In this document: positions 33,951 to 42,083 of the stretch, piece by piece | How the letters are laid out: every line of letters starts with the position of its first letter | Numbering within the stretch: the first letter of the stretch is position 1 | DNA from: Elioraea sp051860475 | GTDB lineage: Bacteria; Pseudomonadota; Alphaproteobacteria; Acetobacterales; Acetobacteraceae | Direction: 5' to 3' | NCBI RefSeq assembly: GCF_051860475.1 | Contig: NZ_JBHYDW010000005.1 | Location: forward strand, 1 to 64,000 | DNA: 64,000 nt | Notes under the pieces: model-generated | The model's database searches: none | What the model was told of the DNA's origin: nothing | What the model saw: only the letters and a program-made list of their open reading frames with translations | Position numbers and translations under genes: made by a program

Positions 33951-34582
33951 CCCCTGCCGTGCTGTATCGCGACGACGCGGTGCTGGTGATCGACAAGCCG
34001 GCCGGGCTGCCGGTGCATCGCGGCCCGCGCGGAGGTCCAAGCGTCGAGGACTGGCTGGAGGCGCTGCGCTTCGGCAAGCGGCGCCTGCCGCAGCCCGCGC
34101 ACCGGCTGGACGCCGACACGGCGGGGTGTCTTGTGCTGGGGCGGACCAAGCCGGCGCTGGCAGCGTTGGGGCGGGCGTTCGCCGAGGGCGCGGTGGAGAA
34201 GGTCTACTGGGCCGTCGTGCGCGGCGGCCCGACGGCGGAGACCGGCGAGATCGCCCTGCCACTCGCGAAACGGAGCAGCCGTGGTTCCGGCTGGCGCATG
34301 GTGGTCGATCCGGCCGGCGCGCCGGCGCGGACGGCATGGCGCGTGCTCGGCCGGGGCGACGGCCGGACCTGGCTCGAGCTCCGCCCGCGCACCGGGCGGA
34401 CACACCAGCTGCGCGTGCACTGCGCGGCAACCGGCTGGCCGATCCTCGGCGATCCGGTCTACGGCGTCGCCGCGCCCGGCGGCCTCGCGCTGCTGGCACG
34501 CGCCGTCTCGATCCCCGCGCTGGGCGTGCGGGCCGAGGCACCCGTGCCGGACCGGATGCGGGCGCTCGGCGTTGGGATGTAG
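33947..34582 (+). CDS. RluA-family pseudouridine synthase
   Basis: A 211-residue RNA pseudouridine synthase consisting of the catalytic domain only (no S4 domain). Signatures are VLVIDKPAGLPVHRG at the N-terminus, the catalytic HRLDADTAGCLVLG and RTGRTHQLRVHCA. Length and lack of S4 fit RluA/TruC-like members, but the target RNA cannot be told. The ATG overlaps the stop codon of the ATPase gene (ATGA), so it is coupled to that reading frame and its expression could suffer from the upstream nonsense codon. Confidence 0.92.
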   Translation: MTPAVLYRDDAVLVIDKPAGLPVHRGPRGGPSVEDWLEALRFGKRRLPQPAHRLDADTAGCLVLGRTKPALAALGRAFAEGAVEKVYWAVVRGGPTAETGEIALPLAKRSSRGSGWRMVVDPAGAPARTAWRVLGRGDGRTWLELRPRTGRTHQLRVHCAATGWPILGDPVYGVAAPGGLALLARAVSIPALGVRAEAPVPDRMRALGVGM

Positions 34583-34609
34583 CCACAGTTTGATTGGGGT
34601 GAAGGACCA

Positions 34610-35572
34610 ATGGCCCTTCCCCCCAAAACCCCCTATCCCTTCGACATCCACTCCGGCCAGGGTCACCGCATGGACCGTGACATCATCATCTGCGAGGTCG
34701 GGCCCCGCGATGGGCTGCAGAACGCCAGGACCATCATGGCGACGGCCGACAAGCACCGCTGGATCGCCGCCCTCGCCGCCGCCGGCCTGCCCGAGATCGA
34801 AGTCGGCTCGTTCGTCCGGCCCGATCTCGTGCCGCAGCTCGCCGACACCGCCGACGTGGTCGCCCAGGCGCTGACCATCCCGGGCATCGTCGTCGTCGCG
34901 CTGGTGCCGAACGCCAAGGGAGCGGAACGCGCGATCGCCGCCGGCGCACACAAGCTCACCGTGCCGGTCTCGGCCTCGCGCGCGCACAGCCTGTCCAACG
35001 TCCGCATGGAGCCGCTCCAGGCGGTCGATCAGGTTCGCCGCATCATCGAGCTCGCCCGCGCCGCCCCGCACCGCCCCGCGGTCGAGGTCGGCATCTCCAC
35101 TGCCTTCGGCTGCTCCATGCAGGGCGAAGTGCCGGAGGATGACGTGATCCGTCTTGCCGAGGCGCTGGTCGAGGCCGGGGCCGAGGATCTCTGTCTGTCC
35201 GACACCGTCGGCATGGCAAACCCGCGCCAGGTGAAACAGCTGATCGGGCGCACGCGCGCCGCCGTCGGCGACCGGCTCGGCGCGCTTCATCTGCACGACA
35301 CGCGCGGGCGCGCGCTCGCCAACGCGCTCGCCGGCTACGAGGCCGGCATCCGTGCCTATGACGGCGCGCTCGCGGGCCTGGGCGGCTGCCCCTTCGCCCC
35401 GGGAGCGTCCGGCAACGCCGCGACCGAGGATCTCGTCTGGATGTTCGAGGAGATGGGCGTGCGCACGGGGGTGGATCTCGACGGCCTGCTCCGCGCACGC
35501 ACGATGCTGGCCGAGGCGCTGCCGGGCGAGGCGCTGCACGGGCACCTGCACCAGGTGAAGCGCGCGGCATGA
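34610..35572 (+). CDS. hydroxymethylglutaryl-CoA lyase-like enzyme
   Basis: A 320-residue DRE-TIM aldolase-type lyase. It has EVGPRDGLQN at residues about 29-38, HLHDTRGRAL with metal ligands, and the HMG-CoA lyase signature GGCPFAPGASGNAATEDLV near residue 265, which contains the active-site Cys. Start at ATG 34610 gives about 20 extra residues before the usual start. ATG 34670 would match the family better. It overlaps the CoA-transferase gene by 4 bp, so the pair probably acts in one pathway, such as leucine or C5 branched-acid breakdown. Confidence 0.9.
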   Translation: MALPPKTPYPFDIHSGQGHRMDRDIIICEVGPRDGLQNARTIMATADKHRWIAALAAAGLPEIEVGSFVRPDLVPQLADTADVVAQALTIPGIVVVALVPNAKGAERAIAAGAHKLTVPVSASRAHSLSNVRMEPLQAVDQVRRIIELARAAPHRPAVEVGISTAFGCSMQGEVPEDDVIRLAEALVEAGAEDLCLSDTVGMANPRQVKQLIGRTRAAVGDRLGALHLHDTRGRALANALAGYEAGIRAYDGALAGLGGCPFAPGASGNAATEDLVWMFEEMGVRTGVDLDGLLRARTMLAEALPGEALHGHLHQVKRAA

Positions 35573-36765
35573 CCGCACCGCTGCCGCTTGAGGGCATCCG
35601 CGTCGTCGAGATGACCCACATGGTGATGGGGCCGACCTGCGGCCTCGTGCTCGCGGATCTCGGCGCCGACGTGATCAAGGTCGAGCCGATCGAGGGCGAC
35701 AACACGCGCCGGCTGGTGGGCGCCGGCGCGGGGTTCTTCCCGATCTCGAACCGCAACAAGCGCAGCATCGCGACCGACCTGAAGGATGGGCGCGGGCGCG
35801 CGGCGATCCTGAAGCTGGTCGCGAGCGCCGACGTGTTCAGCGAGAACTTCCGTCCCGGCGCGCTCGACAAACTCGGCTTCGGCTGGGAGGCGCTGTCGGC
35901 GCTGAACCCGAGGCTGATCTACGTCTCGCACAAGGGGTTCCAGGACGGGCCCTACGCGCACCGCGTCGCGCTTGACGAGGTGGTGCAGATGATGGGCGGG
36001 CTCGCCTGGATGACCGGGCCGCCCGGCCAGCCGCTGCGCGCGGGGGCGTCGGTGAACGACATCATGGGCGGCATGTTCGGCGCGATCGGCATCCTCGCCG
36101 CGCTGAACGAGCGCCACCGCACCGGACGCGGGCGGCACATCGTCGCCTCGCTGTTCGAGAACACGGTGATGCTGGTGGCGCAGCACATGGCGCAGCACGC
36201 GATCACCGGCGAGCCCTTGAAGCCGATGTCGGTGCGCGTCGCCGCCTGGGGCGTCTATGACATCATCGCCACCGCCGACAGCGAGCGCGTGTTCGTCGGC
36301 GTCGTCACGGATACGCAATGGGCTGTGTTCTGCCGCGACTTCGGCTTCGCCGATCTCGCCGCCGATGCGCGCATCGCCACCAACACCGGGCGCGTGCAGA
36401 ACCGCGACTGGCTGATCCCCGAACTCCAGAGGCGGCTCGGCGCGTTCGACGCGGCGACGCTGTCGGCGCGGTTCGAGGCGATGGGCCTGCCCTTCGCGCC
36501 GATCGCGCGGCCGGAGCAGCTCTTCGACGACCCGCACCTGAACGCCTCGGGCGGGCTGTTGCCGATCTCGCTGCCGGACGGGCGCACGGCGAAGCTGCCG
36601 GCCCTGCCGATCGCGATCGACGGCGAGCGGCCGGGCGTGCGGCGCGATGCGCCGAAGGTCGGCGAGCACGGGCGCGAGGTGCTGGCCGAGGCCGGGCTCG
36701 CCGCGCCCGAGATCGACGCGCTGGTCGCCGACGGCGTGGTGCGGATCGGCGAGGGCTGGCGCTGA
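35569..36765 (+). CDS. CaiB/BaiF family (class III) CoA transferase
   Basis: A 398-residue family III CoA-transferase. Family features are VVEMTHMVMGPTCGLVLADLGADVIKVEP, NRNKRSIATDLKD and the FGAIGILAALNERHRTGRG stretch. The segment usually holding the catalytic Asp (pattern VDVSL) reads HIVASLFEN, so the expected Asp is not seen in my by-eye alignment. Either the register is shifted in this subfamily or activity differs. Coupled to the HMG-CoA-lyase-like gene, suggesting activation of an organic acid followed by cleavage of its CoA ester. Confidence 0.88.
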   Translation: MTAPLPLEGIRVVEMTHMVMGPTCGLVLADLGADVIKVEPIEGDNTRRLVGAGAGFFPISNRNKRSIATDLKDGRGRAAILKLVASADVFSENFRPGALDKLGFGWEALSALNPRLIYVSHKGFQDGPYAHRVALDEVVQMMGGLAWMTGPPGQPLRAGASVNDIMGGMFGAIGILAALNERHRTGRGRHIVASLFENTVMLVAQHMAQHAITGEPLKPMSVRVAAWGVYDIIATADSERVFVGVVTDTQWAVFCRDFGFADLAADARIATNTGRVQNRDWLIPELQRRLGAFDAATLSARFEAMGLPFAPIARPEQLFDDPHLNASGGLLPISLPDGRTAKLPALPIAIDGERPGVRRDAPKVGEHGREVLAEAGLAAPEIDALVADGVVRIGEGWR

Positions 36766-36773
36766 TCGCCCTG

Positions 36774-37043
36774 TCAGCCGCCGTCCTCGCGGCCGAACCG
36801 CTCGCGCTGATCCTGATCGCGCACCAGCCAGCACACGATGCCGAGCGCCAGGATCGCCGCCGCGAGCGCGAACACCTTCGCCGGCTCCGTCTCGTTCAGG
36901 TCGAGGATGATGACCTTCCGCACCACGACGATCGCGGCGATCGGCGCGGTGAGGACCAGGATGACCGCGTGCTCGAACGTCTCGTAGAGGCCGAGGCTCT
37001 GCCACCGCGCATGGCCGCCAAGCGGCCTCTTGTCCTCGCTCAT
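36774..37043 (-). CDS. short PsiE-like membrane protein
   Basis: An 89-residue protein with two membrane helices. The start of the conserved part (LYETFEHAVILVLTAPIAAIVVV) resembles PsiE-family proteins, but the C-terminal half of PsiE is missing, so this is a shortened relative. Its ATG overlaps the stop codon of the HtrA-type protease gene (ATGA), which suggests joint expression in the envelope. Function unknown. PsiE itself is only described as phosphate-starvation-inducible. Confidence 0.65.
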   Translation of the reverse strand: MSEDKRPLGGHARWQSLGLYETFEHAVILVLTAPIAAIVVVRKVIILDLNETEPAKVFALAAAILALGIVCWLVRDQDQRERFGREDGG

Positions 37044-38167
37044 CGTCCCGCCTCCAGGACGACGGTAAGCTCCAGTCGCCTGCCCTCGCGTAGGATGGTC
37101 AGCATCACCTCCCGGCCTGGCGCTGCGCGGTCGAGCGCATTGAGCAGATCGGCCACGCGCGGCACCGGCCTGCCGTCGACGGCGACGATCACGTCGCCCG
37201 GCTCGAAGGCGCCGTCGCGGCCGAGCCGGGCCGGGCGAATGCCTGCGCGCGCCGCCGGCGAGCCGCGCTCGACCTCGATCACGAACACGCCCTCGACGCC
37301 GAAACGCTGCGCCAGCGCGGCGTTGAGCTGATGCTCGACACGGATGCCGAGCGCAGGGCGCACATAGCGGCCAGTGGCGATCAGCTGCGGCACGACGCGA
37401 TTGACGGTATCGACCGGCACGGCGAAGCCGATCCCGGCGGAGGCCCCCGAGGGGCTGAAGATCGCGGTGTTCACGCCGATCAGCCGGCCCGCCGAGTCGA
37501 GCAGCGGCCCGCCCGAGTTGCCGGGATTGATCGCCGCGTCGGTCTGGATCAGCTCCTCGACCACCCCGCCCGCATCGGTCGGCAGCTCGCGGTTCAGCGC
37601 CGAGACGATCCCCGTGGTCAGCGTCCAGTCCAGCCCGAACGGGTTGCCGATCGCGAACACCTTCTGGCCCACCCTCAGATCGTGGCTGGTGCCCACGGGC
37701 AGGGGCGGTGGGCGGTCGGCGCCGACGCCGATGCGCAGCACGGCGAGATCATGCGCCGGGCTCGTGCCCACCAGAGAGGCAGCGAAGGCGCGCCCGTCGG
37801 CAAGGCGCACCGTCGCCCCGGTGGCACCGGCGACCACGTGGTGGTTGGTGACCACATGGCCGAGCCGGTCCCACACGAAGCCCGAGCCGGTGCCGCGCGG
37901 AACCTGAAGGGCGTTGCGCGTCCAGGGGTCCACGACCCGCTGCACCGTGGCGATGAACACCACCGAATCGCGCGCGCCCTCGAACAGCGCGATCGTGGCA
38001 TGCTCGTCGGCGGCGAGATCCCCGCGCGGGGTGACCGTGCGCGGCTCGGCACGGGAGGCGAGCAGCTCGATCCGCAACAGCGGTGCCGCGTGCCAGGCGG
38101 CGATCAGCACCAGCCCTGCCGCCGTTGCCGCGAGCAGGCGCAAGGCGAAGCGGTCGGGGGAAGGCAT
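37040..38167 (-). CDS. HtrA/Deg-type periplasmic serine protease with one PDZ domain
   Basis: A 375-residue envelope protease. An N-terminal hydrophobic helix (ALRLLAATAAGLVLIAAW) serves as signal anchor. The trypsin-like domain has the triad His in VTNHHVV, Asp in AHDLAVLRI and Ser in NPGNSGGPL. One PDZ domain follows (about 280-370; ARAGIRPARL, GDVIVAVDGRPV). A single PDZ and a retained anchor fit the DegS/HhoB-like layout more than DegP. ATG 38167 is chosen because the signal helix begins there. It is coupled to the downstream PsiE-like gene. Confidence 0.93.
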   Translation of the reverse strand: MPSPDRFALRLLAATAAGLVLIAAWHAAPLLRIELLASRAEPRTVTPRGDLAADEHATIALFEGARDSVVFIATVQRVVDPWTRNALQVPRGTGSGFVWDRLGHVVTNHHVVAGATGATVRLADGRAFAASLVGTSPAHDLAVLRIGVGADRPPPLPVGTSHDLRVGQKVFAIGNPFGLDWTLTTGIVSALNRELPTDAGGVVEELIQTDAAINPGNSGGPLLDSAGRLIGVNTAIFSPSGASAGIGFAVPVDTVNRVVPQLIATGRYVRPALGIRVEHQLNAALAQRFGVEGVFVIEVERGSPAARAGIRPARLGRDGAFEPGDVIVAVDGRPVPRVADLLNALDRAAPGREVMLTILREGRRLELTVVLEAGR

Positions 38168-38241
38168 CGTCGGTCGTCTCCCTGCCGGTCGGAAGCCATG
38201 CCGCCGCATCCAAGGCCAGAGCGCCGCCCTGCGGTGCAGCC

Positions 38242-38916
38242 TCAGCCAGGCGCACGCGCGGCCATGATCGGCGTCAGCACGTCGGTCACGCCGGCGATCA
38301 GGATCTGCACCCCCACCGCGAGCAGCAGGAACGCGGCGAGCCGACTCAGCACGCGCGAGCCGGTGTGGCCAAGCCAGCCAGCGATCCGCGGCGCGTAGCG
38401 ATAGGCGCCGAGGATGGTCGCGGCCATCGCCAGCGCGGCGAGGCTGGCGCCGGCGGCGAACGCGAGCAGCCCATGCTCCAGTTGCGGCCGCGTCGCGCCG
38501 AGCGCGATGCACACCGCGATCGTGCCGGGCCCCGTGGTGAAGGGCAGGGTCAGCGGGAAGAACGCGGCATCGTCGCCGATCGCGCGTGAGGTCGCCTCGT
38601 CGCGCTTGCGCTCCTCGCGCTTCTCGGGTGCGGACAGCAGGTTGAACGCCCAGAGCGACAGCACCAGCCCACCGGCGATCCGCACCGCGGCCAGGCTGAT
38701 GCCGAAGAAGCCGAGGATGAACGACCCGCCCCACATCGCCACCAGCATCACGATCAGCGAGTAGGTCGCCACTTTCCGCGCGAGCCGCGCGAGCGCACGG
38801 TCATCCAGCCCGGCGGTCGCCTCGTTGAAGATGAACGCACCCGCGATCGGGTTCACGATCGAGAACAGCGCGGGATAGACCAGCAGGAAGGTCTCGAGGA
38901 GGGCGCTCGGCAGCAT
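38242..38916 (-). CDS. MarC family integral membrane protein
   Basis: A 224-residue protein with six predicted membrane helices. It matches the MarC/UPF0056 family through FSIVNPIAGAFIF near the N-terminus, GGLVLSLWAFNLL and LPFTTGPGTIAVCIALG in the middle. A link to multiple antibiotic resistance suggested by the name has not held up in other bacteria, so the function is open. It starts 3 bp after the stop of the upstream cyclase gene on the same strand. Confidence 0.9.
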   Translation of the reverse strand: MLPSALLETFLLVYPALFSIVNPIAGAFIFNEATAGLDDRALARLARKVATYSLIVMLVAMWGGSFILGFFGISLAAVRIAGGLVLSLWAFNLLSAPEKREERKRDEATSRAIGDDAAFFPLTLPFTTGPGTIAVCIALGATRPQLEHGLLAFAAGASLAALAMAATILGAYRYAPRIAGWLGHTGSRVLSRLAAFLLLAVGVQILIAGVTDVLTPIMAARAPG

Positions 38917-38919
38917 GCG

Positions 38920-41900
38920 TCACACCATCGGTACGAGCGCGCGCGCGACCAGCAGGTCGCGCAGCGCCGGGTCGGCCCCCTCCGCGATCAGCCGCGCCAG
39001 CATCGCGCCGAGCCGAGCGGCGACCCCCTGGTCTTCGCGCGCCGCCTCGGTCAGCGCGCGCAGCGCCCAGAGCCCGGCGCCGCGTGCCGCCGCCCGGTCA
39101 GCGATCGCCTCGGCTGGCTCTTCCAGCGGCAGCCCTGCGGCGCGGCGCGCGACCAGCGCCAGTCGCGCGATCTCGGGCGAGTAGAGCGCGACACCGGTCG
39201 CCGCGGCGATCTTCCCGGCCTCCTCCAGCAGCCCGAGCGCGGCATGCGGCCGCCCCTCGTCCAGCCGCGCCTCGGCCGCAAGCCCCAGCGCGTAGGGGAC
39301 GAGCTGCAACGCTCCCGTGGCGCGGTACGCCGCGACCGCGGTCTCGATTCGCTCGGCCCGTTCCGACGGTGCCGCCTCGATCGCGCCGGCCGCGATCACC
39401 GCGCACCAGGCCGACCAGTAGGGGAAGCCGTGCTGGGCGGAGATGCGCAGCACCTCCTCGGCGCGTTCGGCCGCGCTCACGCGGTCGCGCGCAATGAGCC
39501 GGCGCAGCCCGTCCACCGCCAGCACATGCGCGAGCGTGTGCGGGTGCGCGATGCGCCGCGCGTGCGCCTCAGCCTCCACGGCATGGCTGTCGGACGCGGC
39601 GAGGTGCCCGCCGATCATCTGGCTCCAGGCGAGATGCGACAGCACCACCCCGGCCGGGTCCGATCCGTAGGCGAAGCGGTGATGCTCGTGCCGCGCCGCA
39701 TCGTAGCGGGTCAGGACTTCGGTGTAGTGGCGGTCCGCCTCCGTGTGCTCGCCGCGCAGCAGATGCGCGAGCCCGAGCACGCGGTGCACCTGGATCAGCC
39801 GGTCCTCGTCGCGCGCGATGCCGAGCATGCGCTGGCCGAGTGCCAGCGCGCGCGGGATCTCGCCGCGCACCATCGAGTANGTGTTGAGACCCCAGAGGGC
39901 GGCGAACATCGACGGGTGGTCGGCCTCGCCCACTGCCTCGAGGATCGCAACCGCCTCGGCATAGGCCGCCTCAAGCTCCGGCGCGGCGTTGCCCTTCACC
40001 GCCAGCTCCTGCCCGCCGATCCGGATCAGCAGCTCGGCGCGGCGCAGCGACTGCGGTCCCCCCGGCAGGCGCCGCACCAGCCCCTCGGCGTGGCAGAGCA
40101 GCCGGAGTGCATCAGCGTTCGCCGACTGTGTCGCCGCGCGGTCGCCCGCGCGCGTCCACCAGGTGATCGCCTCGTCGATCTCCCCCGCCGCCTCCAGGTG
40201 CTGCGCGGGCAGTTCCGGCCGTGCCTCGACCAGCGGGCGGAACTCGGCGAGCAGCAGCCCGGCGACGCGCGCATGCACCGCGCGGCGCCGCGCGCGCAAG
40301 AGCGAGTGGTAGGCGGCATCGCGCACCAGGGCGTGGTGGAAGCTGTGCGTGGCGCCGGCGGCCGCGGTCTCGTGCACCAGCCCCGCGGCGACCAGCGCCT
40401 CGACCGCCTCGGCCACCGTCGCAGCGTCGAGCTCCAGCACGCGCGCGAGCAGCGGGACGGCGAACTCGCGCCCGATCACCGCCGCGACCTGGGCCACCGG
40501 CCGCGCCTCGCCGAGCGCATCGAGCCGCGCGAGCAGCGAGTCGTTGAGCGACGAGGCGCGGCTCAGGATCTCCGCCCCGCCGCCGCGCGCCTTCGCCTCG
40601 CGCCAGAGCTGCACCAGCTCCTCGGCGAACAGCGGATTGCCCTCCGCGCGTTCGGCGATCAGCCCGCGCGCCGCGGCGTCAAGCGCACCGTCCGGGTCGA
40701 GATTGGCGACCAGACCCTCGATCGCGCCCGCACGCAGCGGCGCGAGCGCGATCATGCCGTCGCGCCCGAGCGAGGGCGGTGGCTCGAACCCCTGCGATCG
40801 GGCGGTCAGCACCAGCAGCACGGGCAGGCGGCGCGCCTCCTCGGCCAGCGCCGCGATCACCGCGCGCGAGGTATCGTCCGCCCAGTGCGCGTCCTCGATC
40901 GCGATCGTCACCGGCCGGCGGGCACCGGCTGCGCGCACGAGCGACAGCACCGCGAGCGCGACCCGGCGCAGGCGCTCGGCGGCACCGATCCCCGGCAGTG
41001 CCGGCAGTGGCGCATGCGGATCGATCAGCGGACGCAACAGGGCGGCCGCCTCGTCCTCGATGCCGCCGTCGCGCGTCAGGGCTTCGAGTCGCGCCGCCGG
41101 GTCCGCTGCGCCGAGCACCGCGCGCACCAGGTCGCGCACCGGCAGGAGCGGGTTGGTCGCGCCCTCGGGCTGGCAGAACGCGGCGTGCCAGAGCCCGCCC
41201 ATCGCCGCGACCGTGCGTCGCAGGTGACCGATCAGCGCCGACTTGCCGATGCCGGGCTCGCCCACCAGCGCCAGCGCCGCGCCCTTGCCGGCGGAGGCAT
41301 CGCGCCAGCGCTGATCGAGCAGCGTCTGCTCGTGCTCACGGCCGTACAGCCGATCGGCCCTTAGCGGGCGCGCACGGCCGACACCAAGGATCGGACCAGC
41401 AATACGATAGAGTGTGACGCGCGTGGTGTGTCCGGGCGCCTCCATCTCGCCAGCCGGGACGAACGCGAATCGATGCGCGGCGAGTGCCTGCACGGCCGCC
41501 GTGGTGACGATGCTGTCGGGCTCGGCGCGGCCCTGCAGGCGCGCGGCGAGGTTGGGGGCGTCGCCGACGATGTCGGCCTCGGCGCGCGGGTCGTGCGCGC
41601 CGAGCCGGCCGACCACCACGATCCCGGCCTCGATGCCGATCCGGACCGAGATGCGCTGGCCCTGCGCCAGCCCCGCGGCGTTCAGCGCGTCCATCGCGTC
41701 GAGCACGGCGAGACAGCCCGAGACCGCGCGCGCGGTGTCGTCCTCGCGCGCGCGGGGGAATCCCCAGTAAGCGAGGATGCCATCGCCGAGGAAGCGGGCG
41801 ATGTAGCCGCCATGCGCCTCGATCGCGGCACCGGCCGCGCGCCGATAGGCGACGATCAGCTCGCTCATGTCTTCGGGGTCGAGCATGGCGGCAAGGCGGG

Positions 41901-42015
41901 ACGAGCCGACCATGTCGATGAAGGCGACCGTGACCTGTCGCCGCTCGGCCTCGTCTTGCGGCAGCCAAGCGGAGCCTGCGGGCAGGCCGAAAGATGAAGG
42001 TACATCCGAGGTCAT
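38920..42015 (-). CDS. class III adenylate/guanylate cyclase fused to an AAA ATPase and TPR-like repeats
   Basis: A 1031-residue cytoplasmic regulator. Residues about 25-210 form a class III cyclase domain, with metal Asp in FIDMVGSSR, RFLGDGILAYWG and EADIVGDAPNLAARLQ. Residues about 270-560 form an ATPase of the AAA_16 type, with Walker A GEPGIGKSAL and Walker B region VTIAIEDAHWADD. The rest is helical, TPR-like. Similar proteins act as signal-dependent regulators or cAMP makers. The single undetermined base at 39880 falls in a codon ACN, so it is Thr whatever the base. ATG 42015 lies 8 bp downstream of a perfect CRP-type palindrome. Confidence 0.92.
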   Translation of the reverse strand: MTSDVPSSFGLPAGSAWLPQDEAERRQVTVAFIDMVGSSRLAAMLDPEDMSELIVAYRRAAGAAIEAHGGYIARFLGDGILAYWGFPRAREDDTARAVSGCLAVLDAMDALNAAGLAQGQRISVRIGIEAGIVVVGRLGAHDPRAEADIVGDAPNLAARLQGRAEPDSIVTTAAVQALAAHRFAFVPAGEMEAPGHTTRVTLYRIAGPILGVGRARPLRADRLYGREHEQTLLDQRWRDASAGKGAALALVGEPGIGKSALIGHLRRTVAAMGGLWHAAFCQPEGATNPLLPVRDLVRAVLGAADPAARLEALTRDGGIEDEAAALLRPLIDPHAPLPALPGIGAAERLRRVALAVLSLVRAAGARRPVTIAIEDAHWADDTSRAVIAALAEEARRLPVLLVLTARSQGFEPPPSLGRDGMIALAPLRAGAIEGLVANLDPDGALDAAARGLIAERAEGNPLFAEELVQLWREAKARGGGAEILSRASSLNDSLLARLDALGEARPVAQVAAVIGREFAVPLLARVLELDAATVAEAVEALVAAGLVHETAAAGATHSFHHALVRDAAYHSLLRARRRAVHARVAGLLLAEFRPLVEARPELPAQHLEAAGEIDEAITWWTRAGDRAATQSANADALRLLCHAEGLVRRLPGGPQSLRRAELLIRIGGQELAVKGNAAPELEAAYAEAVAILEAVGEADHPSMFAALWGLNXYSMVRGEIPRALALGQRMLGIARDEDRLIQVHRVLGLAHLLRGEHTEADRHYTEVLTRYDAARHEHHRFAYGSDPAGVVLSHLAWSQMIGGHLAASDSHAVEAEAHARRIAHPHTLAHVLAVDGLRRLIARDRVSAAERAEEVLRISAQHGFPYWSAWCAVIAAGAIEAAPSERAERIETAVAAYRATGALQLVPYALGLAAEARLDEGRPHAALGLLEEAGKIAAATGVALYSPEIARLALVARRAAGLPLEEPAEAIADRAAARGAGLWALRALTEAAREDQGVAARLGAMLARLIAEGADPALRDLLVARALVPMV

Positions 42016-42023
42016 CAGTGCAC

Positions 42024-42039
42024 TGTGATCCAGATCACA
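42024..42039. promoter_or_regulatory. perfect CRP-type binding site
   Basis: TGTGA-TCCAGA-TCACA matches the CRP consensus TGTGA-N6-TCACA at every half-site base. It lies between the divergent cyclase gene (start 42015) and the protease gene (start 42084). Being so near the cyclase start, it would most simply repress that gene, while it could activate the other direction. Confidence 0.7.
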
Positions 42040-42083
42040 CGGACGCCCCCTGCGCAACCGTAGCGTGACAAGGCTAGCGTGAC

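Noticed and set aside
39880..39880. Undetermined base as a possible frame break in the cyclase gene
   Set aside because: The codon is ACN, which is Thr for every base, and the frame is open on both sides.
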